Origin: Hyphomicrobiales bacterium
GTDB lineage: Bacteria; Pseudomonadota; Alphaproteobacteria; Rhizobiales; Rhizobiaceae
Assembly: GCA_900469955.1 (NCBI GenBank)
Contig: UBYX01000033.1
Span: forward strand, 124,001-188,000
DNA length: 64,000 nucleotides
Reading direction: 5' to 3'
Numbering within the stretch: the stretch's first letter is position 1; every line of letters starts with the position of its first letter. Position numbers and translations under genes: made by a program. Shown here piece after piece: positions 28,504 to 36,099 of this stretch. The notes below the pieces were generated by a model. The model was not told the origin of the DNA, made no database searches, and worked only from the letters and a program-made list of their open reading frames with translations.

Positions 28504-31500
28504 ATGAGCTTCATGGGCGAGTTGACGAGTGTTCTTGTTGGTGACGGGTCCTTGCTCGTCCAATGCGCTGAGATCCTTAAGGCGCGCGGACACAAGATTC
28601 AGACGATCGTCACGTCGAGCGAGCCGGTCAGACGATGGGCCGGCGTGGCTCAGATCCCCGTTGTCAGCCTCCATAGCGACTATGCTTCCAGCCTTGCCGA
28701 TATCTCGTATGACTGGCTTTTCAGCATCGCCAACTTGACCATCATTCCGCAGCCGGTTTGGCAACGCGCCCGCTGCGGGGCCGCTAATTTCCACGATGGC
28801 CTCCTACCGCAGATGGCGGGGCTCAACACGCCCGCATGGGCGATTCTGGAAGGTCACGACCATCACGGCGTGACTTGGCATGCGATCAATGAAGGGATCG
28901 ACGAAGGCGATATCTACGCCCAGCAGGGCTTCGATATTTCTGACGACGACACCGCACTCACCGTGAACACCAAGTGTTTCGAGGCTGGTATCGCAACCTT
29001 TTCTACGATGCTCGATGATATCGAGCAAAATGCCTTGACCCCACGCCGGCAGGATTTCGGCACCCGCGTTTATTATGAGCGCCTGAAGCGCCCGGCCGCC
29101 GCGGCAACTCTCGATTTCTCCCAGCCCGCAAAGACGCTTTCCCGCCTTGTCCGCGGTTTGGATTTCGGAAGCGGATATCTGAATCCACTCGCCACGCCTA
29201 AGGTTCGTCTCGGTGACCAAGTCTTCACCGTCGCACATTTCCGTGTGCTCGAGGGAGAAATGAACGGTGAGCCCGGCCTGGTCATGTCGGTTGGCGCCCA
29301 CGGCGTAACGATAGGAACTGCCGACGCACCCGTCCTGCTGGAAGCATTCCGGAAGGATGCCGCCGGCAAGGTTGCGCTTTCCTCAGTCTTGCGCCCCGGC
29401 GACCGGCTGCCGATCCTCGGCGAACGGGAAATGACCGCATTGTCGGAAACAACCGCAGAGCTCTCCCGACATGAAATCTTCTTCCGGCGATCGCTCGAAA
29501 CCTGCATCGACCTCTCCCTGCCGCAGGTCAAGGCGCCGGAGCAGGCGCCTGATATCCGCTCGAAATCCCTTTCTCTTCCCGCCGAGCTTGCCAGGCGTGA
29601 ACGGACGGCACTTCTCTTGTCCTTCCTGGCGCGCTTTTCAGGGCAGACGGGATTCGACGTCGCTTATACGAACGACGGTCTCGTGAATCTCTCAAAACGC
29701 CACCCCGGCTACTTTGCGTCGTCAGTGCCGCTGCACGTCGATACCGCAGGCCACCAGACAACAGATGATCTGGCGAGCGCGCTTGATCGGAAGTTGACGG
29801 AGATTGGTAAGCGCAATGGTTACTCCAGTGATCTTCCCCACCGTTATCCGGGCATTGCGACGCCGGACCTGACGATCGGCATCGTGGACACGAGCGATCT
29901 AAGCCAGGCCGGAGGGATAGCGGGATGTGCGTTGACCTTCCGGCTAGCGGAGAACGGCACCGACCTTCACTATGACCGGACGCGCATCGACGACCGGCAG
30001 GTAGAGGATCTGGTAAAGGCACTACACGTTCTGGCCGCTGCGTTCAAAACCGGTGCCGTGCTGCAGGATCTGCCTTTGCTGTCGGATGCAGACGCAAACG
30101 TCATCCTGTACGATTGGAACGCGACGGAGCGGGAATACGAAACGACGGCCTGCGTTCACGAACTCATCGAACGTCAGGTTGAGCGCACGCCCGGCGCGGA
30201 AGCTATCGCGTTTCGCGGTAGCACGCTGACCTACCGTGAAATGGACGAGCGAGCGAACCGGATCGCCCAAGCGCTTATTGCCCAGGGTGTGGGACCGGAT
30301 GTCAGCGTCGGTCTTTATCTGCCGCGATCGGTGGATCTCGTTGTCGGCGCCCTGGCCATCATGAAGGCGGGTGGCGCCTATATTCCTCTCGATCCGCATT
30401 TCCCCGCTGATCGGCTGGCATTCATGATCGCGGACAGCGGTGCGAAACTCGTCTTGACCGAGCGAAGCCTGGCGAAGTCGCCAATTCTCGCTGGGGCCAA
30501 CTTCCTTTGCGTCGACGATATTCTCAGAAGCAATGCATCGGTCGAACGTCCGAGGAGCGGAGTGGCCTCGAACAATCTTGCCTATGTCATCTATACGTCC
30601 GGTTCGACCGGCCTGCCAAAAGGCGTGATGATCGAACATCGAAACGTCGTGAACTTCTTCGCCGGCATGGACGAGCGGGTTCCGCGTGAGACCGATCGGC
30701 GGAATGTCTGGCTCGCCGTCACCAGTCTTTCCTTCGATATATCGGTCCTTGAGCTTTTCTGGACACTTGCCCGCGGCTTTAAGGTCGTTATCCACTCGTC
30801 CGAAGTGATCGAGGCCAAAGCTGGAGGCGGCAGAACCGTTCCTGGAAGGACCACCAACCTCGATTTTGGCTTGTTCTACTGGGGGAATGACGGTGGCGCC
30901 GGGCCTGAAAAATACCGGCTGCTCCTCGAGGGGGCGAAATTCGCCGATGCCAACGGTTTTGATTCCGTCTGGACGCCAGAGCGGCATTTCCACGCATTCG
31001 GGGGTCCCTATCCGAACCCTGCGGTAACAGGCGCGGCAGTGGCCGCTGTCACGAAAAACCTCTCGATCCGCGCCGGTAGCTGCGTCCTGCCGCTTCATCA
31101 CCCGGTGCGGGTAGCCGAGGAATGGGCCATCATCGACAATCTCAGCAATGGCCGGGTCGCTCTTGCCTTCGCCTCGGGCTGGATGCCGGAGGATTTCGTC
31201 CTCCGGCCGGAAAACGCGCCGCCGAAGAACAAGGCCAGCCTGGTCCGCGACATCGAAACCGTCCGTAAATTGTGGCGGGGCGACAAGGTGGATTTTGATT
31301 TCGGCGGCGGCACGGTGGCCGTGGTGACCCAGCCTCGGCCCGTTCAAAAGGAGCTTCCCGTCTGGCTGACGACAGCGGGCAACCCTGAAACCTATCGGGA
31401 GGCCGCAAGACTGGGAGCCAACGTGTTGACGCACTTGCTCGGGCAGTCGATCGAGGAACTTGCCGACAAGATACGGATATACAGGGAGACGCTTGTCGAG

Positions 31501-33126
31501 GTTGGCCGTAACCCAAGCGACCACAAGGTCACGCTGATGCTCCATACGCTTCTCGGAAACGAGCGGGAAGAGGTACGGGAATTGGCTCGCGGCCCGATGA
31601 AAGACTATCTACGCAGCGCTGCTGCACTGATCAAACAATACGCATGGGCATTCCCAGCCTTCAAGAAGCCGCAGGGCGTCGCCCAGCCGATGGATATCGA
31701 CCTCCAGTCGCTGGCCCCTGACGAGATGGACGCCATCCTGGAGTTTGCCTTCCTGCGCTATTTCGAAGACAGCGGCCTCTTCGGAACCGTCGAGGACGCG
31801 ATTGAACGATTGGCGGAAGTCAACGCAATCGGCGTCGACGAGATCGCCTGCCTCATCGACTTCGGTCTGCCCGACGATGTCGTGCTGGGACGGCTTCCGC
31901 TGTTGGCTGAAGTGGTGAAAGCGAGCAAAAATCCTGCGAGCGATGATCCGATCGAGAGCTTCGCCGAGGCGATCCGGAAGCATAGGGTTACGCATCTGCA
32001 GTGCACACCGTCGATGGCGCGCATGTTCATGATGGTCGATGAAGACAGGGCGGCGCTCAGCGACGTCCGGCACGTCTTTTTGGGCGGCGAAGCGTTGCAG
32101 GGTTCACTGCTCGCAGCCCTGCGAACGGTCACGGATGCAACCATTGAAAACATGTACGGTCCGACAGAGACGACCATATGGTCGTCGACATATACCGCCG
32201 GGCCTTCGATGGGCGTCGTTCCGATCGGCCGTCCGATTGCCAACACGCAACTTTATGTCCTCGATAGCACATTGAAACCAGTCCCGCCCGGCGATATCGG
32301 CGAGCTCTATATCGGCGGCGACGGGGTTGCGAGAGGGTATCTCAACCGCGAGCAACTGACCAACGAGCGCTTCCTTCAAAATCCCTTTGCGGAAGGCCGG
32401 ATCTACCGGACCGGCGACCTTGCCCGTTTCGACAGATATGGGGTCCTCCACTTCCTCGGGCGAACGGATCATCAGGTCAAGATCCGTGGCCACCGGATAG
32501 AACTCGGAGAGATCGAAGCTCGGATCGCGACATTCGCCGGCATCCGCGAGGCAGTCGTCGTGGCGCGCAAGGACACTCCGGGCGACGTGCGCCTTGTCGC
32601 ATACATCAGAACCGAGGGAACACAAGTCTCTGAACAGGACTTGCGGGCTCATGTTGCCGAAGCCCTGCCGGATGTGATGATTCCCTCGCATTTCGTCATG
32701 ATGGAGACATTCCCGCTGACGCCAAATGCCAAAGTGGACCGCAACAAGCTGCCTCTTCCCACGGAAAAGGTTTCCTCGCCCGCGGTCACATTCATTGAAC
32801 CATCGAACAACCTGCAGCGGGAGATCAGCGAAGTATTCGGCCGGGCACTCGGCATGGAGAAGGTCGGCATATTCGACAACTTCTTCGCCTTGGGAGGCCA
32901 TTCGCTCCTCGCTGTGCAGGTGCACCGGGAGATGAAGGTAAAGTTCGCACCTGACCTGACCATTACCGACCTCTTCCGCTTCCCGACGGTGGCTCTGCTG
33001 GCCGAGCACATCTCCGGCAAGGGAAAAGCGGAGTCGCAGCTGAGCAGGGTTTCGGAACGCGCCGCACTGCGCAGAAGCCTGATCGACCGACGCCTTACTT
33101 TGGTCGGTGCGGACACGAAGGTTTAG
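28504..33126 (+). CDS. NRPS: formyltransferase - half C - A domain with inserted luciferase-like monooxygenase - PCP
   Basis: A multidomain synthetase of about 1540 residues. Residues 1-300 form a complete methionyl-tRNA-formyltransferase-like unit (NFHDGLLP near 95, GIDEGD near 130, C-terminal subdomain around 195-290), which would N-formylate the bound substrate from formyl-tetrahydrofolate. About 310-545 resembles only the second lobe of a condensation domain, with no HHxxxDG. The adenylation domain starts near 550 (YVIYTSGSTGLPKG, then SFDISVLELFW at ~743). It is interrupted at ~785-1130 by an FMN-dependent luciferase-like monooxygenase (DFGLFYWGND, FDSVWTPERHFHAFGGPYPN, CVLPLHHPVRVAEEWA) and resumes to MYGPTETT, YRTGDLAR and NAKVDRNKLP. 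The PCP has GGHSLLA at ~1467. My hand-read specificity code (D-I-L-Q-F-G-M-I-W-K) resembles glycine codes. ATG 28513 has better ribosome-site spacing and is an alternative start. Confidence 0.93.
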   Translation: MSFMGELTSVLVGDGSLLVQCAEILKARGHKIQTIVTSSEPVRRWAGVAQIPVVSLHSDYASSLADISYDWLFSIANLTIIPQPVWQRARCGAANFHDGLLPQMAGLNTPAWAILEGHDHHGVTWHAINEGIDEGDIYAQQGFDISDDDTALTVNTKCFEAGIATFSTMLDDIEQNALTPRRQDFGTRVYYERLKRPAAAATLDFSQPAKTLSRLVRGLDFGSGYLNPLATPKVRLGDQVFTVAHFRVLEGEMNGEPGLVMSVGAHGVTIGTADAPVLLEAFRKDAAGKVALSSVLRPGDRLPILGEREMTALSETTAELSRHEIFFRRSLETCIDLSLPQVKAPEQAPDIRSKSLSLPAELARRERTALLLSFLARFSGQTGFDVAYTNDGLVNLSKRHPGYFASSVPLHVDTAGHQTTDDLASALDRKLTEIGKRNGYSSDLPHRYPGIATPDLTIGIVDTSDLSQAGGIAGCALTFRLAENGTDLHYDRTRIDDRQVEDLVKALHVLAAAFKTGAVLQDLPLLSDADANVILYDWNATEREYETTACVHELIERQVERTPGAEAIAFRGSTLTYREMDERANRIAQALIAQGVGPDVSVGLYLPRSVDLVVGALAIMKAGGAYIPLDPHFPADRLAFMIADSGAKLVLTERSLAKSPILAGANFLCVDDILRSNASVERPRSGVASNNLAYVIYTSGSTGLPKGVMIEHRNVVNFFAGMDERVPRETDRRNVWLAVTSLSFDISVLELFWTLARGFKVVIHSSEVIEAKAGGGRTVPGRTTNLDFGLFYWGNDGGAGPEKYRLLLEGAKFADANGFDSVWTPERHFHAFGGPYPNPAVTGAAVAAVTKNLSIRAGSCVLPLHHPVRVAEEWAIIDNLSNGRVALAFASGWMPEDFVLRPENAPPKNKASLVRDIETVRKLWRGDKVDFDFGGGTVAVVTQPRPVQKELPVWLTTAGNPETYREAARLGANVLTHLLGQSIEELADKIRIYRETLVEVGRNPSDHKVTLMLHTLLGNEREEVRELARGPMKDYLRSAAALIKQYAWAFPAFKKPQGVAQPMDIDLQSLAPDEMDAILEFAFLRYFEDSGLFGTVEDAIERLAEVNAIGVDEIACLIDFGLPDDVVLGRLPLLAEVVKASKNPASDDPIESFAEAIRKHRVTHLQCTPSMARMFMMVDEDRAALSDVRHVFLGGEALQGSLLAALRTVTDATIENMYGPTETTIWSSTYTAGPSMGVVPIGRPIANTQLYVLDSTLKPVPPGDIGELYIGGDGVARGYLNREQLTNERFLQNPFAEGRIYRTGDLARFDRYGVLHFLGRTDHQVKIRGHRIELGEIEARIATFAGIREAVVVARKDTPGDVRLVAYIRTEGTQVSEQDLRAHVAEALPDVMIPSHFVMMETFPLTPNAKVDRNKLPLPTEKVSSPAVTFIEPSNNLQREISEVFGRALGMEKVGIFDNFFALGGHSLLAVQVHREMKVKFAPDLTITDLFRFPTVALLAEHISGKGKAESQLSRVSERAALRRSLIDRRLTLVGADTKV

Positions 33127-33128
33127 CA

Positions 33129-33779
33129 ATGCTGCTCGAGGGCATATTTGATGCTTCCGTTTCGGTGGCGGAATCGACCTTGAGCGAAGACACCACGACG
33201 CTTTATCCGGAGGAGCGGGTAGCAATGGTCGGCGCGTACAAACGCCGGATACGGGAATTTACCGCCGGCCGATCCTGCGCTCGCCAGGCCATGAAGCAAT
33301 TGGGACTGCCCGAAATGGCGATCCCCATAGGGCCGGACCGGGCGCCGATCTGGCCGCTTGGCATCACCGGAAGTATCAGCCACTCGTCTACGCGATGCGC
33401 GGCCGCCGTTGCGCGGCATTCAGATGGTATCCACGCCATCGGCCTGGACGTGGAGGAGGAAACGCCGCTCGATGCGTTTTTTGCAGAAGAGATTTGCACG
33501 GCCCGCGAGCGCGACTGGCTTGATCAGCAACCGTCGGGCAGGCGCGGCGAGCTTCTGAAGGCAATCTTCAGCGCAAAAGAGTGCACCTATAAATGCCAGT
33601 ACCAGCTTACGAGAAGGATGTTCGGGTTTGAGACGGTGCACATCGAGCTAAGCCTCGCGGAAGAGGCCTTTGCGGCATATTTCCACGTCGATGTACCGCC
33701 TTTCCGGCTCTACGATCGCCTGAACGGAAGCATCCGGTTTCGTGACGGACATGTCGTCACGGGCATGATTGTCCGTTAG
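33129..33779 (+). CDS. 4'-phosphopantetheinyl transferase (EntD/Sfp-type)
   Basis: An enzyme of 216 residues that attaches the phosphopantetheine arm from CoA to carrier-protein serines, converting the ACP and PCP to holo form. The family signatures are in order: GSISHS at 81-86, GLDVEE at 105-110 (Mg ligands Asp107 and Glu109) and FSAKE at 147-151 followed by CTYK. Upstream are the family's basic CoA-binding residues (RIREFTAGRSCARQA). The ATG lies two bases after the NRPS stop, so it is almost certainly cotranslated and dedicated to the PKS, the NRPS and possibly the small ACP at 40.7 kb. Confidence 0.93.
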   Translation: MLLEGIFDASVSVAESTLSEDTTTLYPEERVAMVGAYKRRIREFTAGRSCARQAMKQLGLPEMAIPIGPDRAPIWPLGITGSISHSSTRCAAAVARHSDGIHAIGLDVEEETPLDAFFAEEICTARERDWLDQQPSGRRGELLKAIFSAKECTYKCQYQLTRRMFGFETVHIELSLAEEAFAAYFHVDVPPFRLYDRLNGSIRFRDGHVVTGMIVR

Positions 33780-33784
33780 GCACT

Positions 33785-34585
33785 TCAATACGGACCGAGC
33801 CGCTGCCCCCGTCCCGTCACCTCGTTGTAGAAAAGAGACGCCAGCGGCAGAACCGCGTGGACATATCTCCGCCACAACCTCTTTGGATCAGTGACGAGCC
33901 TGTGGAGCCATTCAAGACCGAGATGCTGCATCCACAGCGGCGCCCGCCTTTTTGTCCCGACGAGGAACTCCAGGGAAGCGCCCACACAGAACCCGATGCC
34001 CCTCGCTTCTGGATGACGCGACAATTCATAGGCTATCTTCTCGGCTTGGGGAGAGCCGATCGCGATAAAGACAAACCGTGCTTCGGCGCGAGCGGCGAAA
34101 TCGACGCACGCTCGCAGAGCCTCCTCGTTGGTCCACAGGCCCTGCGGTGGCAGGTGAGCACGGAACCTCACTTTGGGATACCGGAGACGGATATCGCGCA
34201 CGACCGTTTCATCGGACGCTATCAGCGTTATCAGGTCGCCATCTCGAATGACGGAGTTGAAGATGCTTGCGGTGAGATCTGATCCGGTAACGACAGGCAG
34301 TCTCAGGAAAAGTAACCGTGCAAGCCCGGCGATAGGACGGCTGTCACAAACGGAAAGCCACGCCTGCTGATAATAGCCCCTGATTTGCGCATTTCCCTGA
34401 AGCCGAACCACATGATCGACGTTGGGGGTCACCACGTAGCGGAACGCCATTCCGGAGTGGTTGTTGGCCACGAGGTCCAGCACCATTGCAGGCGTCAGGA
34501 GATCGAACGGTGTCCCCAGGAAACTGCGCCTGCCGCCCCGGCCGGGACGCTGCACTTCGTATGGCGGTGCTTCAATAACTGCCAT
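33785..34585 (-). CDS. WecG/TagA/CpsF family glycosyltransferase (GT26)
   Basis: A membrane-associated transferase of 266 residues that adds a sugar (ManNAcA, ManNAc, glucose or similar in known members) to a lipid-linked first sugar. Family motifs include VTPNVDHVVRL near residue 55, VCDSRPIAGLARLL, LPVVTGSDL, FVFIAIGSPQAEKIA near 175 and GASLEFLVGTKRRAPLWMQ near 205. It converges on the phosphopantetheinyl transferase gene with a 5-base gap. It probably catalyses the second step of the EPS repeat unit after the priming transferase encoded at 38 kb. Confidence 0.92.
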   Translation of the reverse strand: MAVIEAPPYEVQRPGRGGRRSFLGTPFDLLTPAMVLDLVANNHSGMAFRYVVTPNVDHVVRLQGNAQIRGYYQQAWLSVCDSRPIAGLARLLFLRLPVVTGSDLTASIFNSVIRDGDLITLIASDETVVRDIRLRYPKVRFRAHLPPQGLWTNEEALRACVDFAARAEARFVFIAIGSPQAEKIAYELSRHPEARGIGFCVGASLEFLVGTKRRAPLWMQHLGLEWLHRLVTDPKRLWRRYVHAVLPLASLFYNEVTGRGQRLGPY

Positions 34586-34866
34586 GACCTATATCTCCCG
34601 AAGCTTATTCAGCGCAAGCCGCCAGCTCACCGGGGGCTAGCCCGTTTGAGCTAAATGGCTGCTTTAATTGAATAAATTCTATTTCTCGAGCTGCCGGAGC
34701 TCAATTGGCCCGATCCGCATCAAATGGGTGTAGGAACGACGGAAGCCTTTTCCGCCAGCCTAAAAAGGATGAGCCCGCCTTCGTTCAAACGTCGTAGTCC
34801 GGACGAACTCGCCCGCCGCGGCTTTCGATTAAGATGATCCCGAAATACCGCGGTCGGGGATAAGCC
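34586..34866. promoter_or_regulatory. Divergent intergenic region
   Basis: About 280 bases between the WecG-like gene (minus) and the GT2 gene (plus), A/T-rich in the middle (34660-34690), where promoters are likely. It contains the palindrome GGGCTAGCCC near 34634-34643 and a dyad GAGCT-gccgg-AGCTC near 34690. No gene is seen. Confidence 0.35.
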
Positions 34867-36069
34867 ATGTCGCATTACCTGTTGAATTCTGCAGCGATCC
34901 TGTTGTCTGTCGTCCTTTTGATCCCGACCGCCGTGCTTGCGGTAGAGTGTGTTGCCGGCAGCTTTCGGTCAGGCCGGAAATTGCAGCATCGGGAGATTCT
35001 AAGGCCGACGGTTGCGATCATCGTCCCTGCTCATAACGAAGAGCTGCAGATTCTTGACGCCGTGCGGAATATCCAAAGCCAGATGCGCAAGGGGGACCGA
35101 TTGATTGTGGTTGCCGACAATTGCAGCGACCTCACCGCTTCCCTTGCGCGCGAAGCTGACGCCGAGGTCGTTGAACGTTTCGACGCTGGCAATCGCGGGA
35201 AGGGATATGCGCTCGATGCCGGCATTCGGCATCTTGCAAAAGCGCCCCCGGACGTCGTTGTTGTCGTTGATGCCGACTGCTGGCTGGAGCCCGGAGCACT
35301 GGATGAACTGGCCTACATGACCGCTGCGACGAACAGGCCTTCGCAGTCCCGCTACCTGATGATCGCGCCGCGCAATGCGCGCATAAATCTTGCAGTCTCC
35401 GAATTCGCTTTTCTGCTCAAGAACCGCATCAGGCTCCTTGGACTTTCAAAGCTCGGCCTTCCAGCGCAGCTGACCGGGTCAGGTATGGCCTTCCCCTGGG
35501 CCGTATTGCAGAACGCGCAGCTTGCGAACGGCAATCTGGTGGAAGACATGAAACTCGGCCTGGACTTGGCCCGTGCGGGCCATGCCCCTCTCTTCTGCGA
35601 TGCGGCCGTCGTCAAGAGCACTTTCCCCTATTCCAGGGATGGTCTGCGCACCCAGGCGTCACGCTGGGACGCCGGACGCTTTGCGCTGACCCGATCGCTG
35701 CTGTCGGCATTGACATCCGCCGGCACCTTCAGGAAGAGAGATTATCTTGCCTTGGTGATTGACGCTCTGGTACCCCCGCTGACCTTGCAGGCGGCACTTC
35801 TTTCCCTGGCGCTTATGGCAAGTGCCGGCCTGGCGGCATCAGGCGCTCTCGATTTTCCGCTTTTGATCTGCATCGTAAATGTTCTGATCTTCAGCATGAC
35901 GTTAATTGCGATCTGGTGGTTTCACGGACGAACCGCGCTGCCGTTGCGCACCGTGATCCAGATTCCCGGATATGTGGCGGGAAAGCTGAAGCTCTATCCT
36001 CAGCATATCCTTGCACCTGTGAATGCCCAATGGGTTAGAACCAATCGAGACCGGCCGACGGGTGTGTGA
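34867..36069 (+). CDS. Processive-type membrane GT2 glycosyltransferase
   Basis: A GT2 enzyme of 400 residues with an N-terminal membrane segment (about 7-28) and two or three C-terminal ones (about 295-355). The catalytic series is complete: IIVPAHNEE, VVADNCSDLTA (first Asp), VVDADCWLEP (metal-binding DxD), NLVEDMKLGLDL (catalytic ED) and QASRWD, the variant of the Q-x-x-R-W motif. This pattern fits an inverting beta-glycosyltransferase using a UDP-sugar at the inner membrane in EPS assembly. It faces away from the WecG-like gene and converges on the GMC oxidoreductase gene. Confidence 0.88.
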   Translation: MSHYLLNSAAILLSVVLLIPTAVLAVECVAGSFRSGRKLQHREILRPTVAIIVPAHNEELQILDAVRNIQSQMRKGDRLIVVADNCSDLTASLAREADAEVVERFDAGNRGKGYALDAGIRHLAKAPPDVVVVVDADCWLEPGALDELAYMTAATNRPSQSRYLMIAPRNARINLAVSEFAFLLKNRIRLLGLSKLGLPAQLTGSGMAFPWAVLQNAQLANGNLVEDMKLGLDLARAGHAPLFCDAAVVKSTFPYSRDGLRTQASRWDAGRFALTRSLLSALTSAGTFRKRDYLALVIDALVPPLTLQAALLSLALMASAGLAASGALDFPLLICIVNVLIFSMTLIAIWWFHGRTALPLRTVIQIPGYVAGKLKLYPQHILAPVNAQWVRTNRDRPTGV

Positions 36070-36099
36070 CGATATCTTCACCTGAGTTGGGAAGCCGCA

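Noticed and set aside
30022-31545. 507-codon open frame on the minus strand across the NRPS
   Set aside because: Lies opposite conserved adenylation and monooxygenase motifs.
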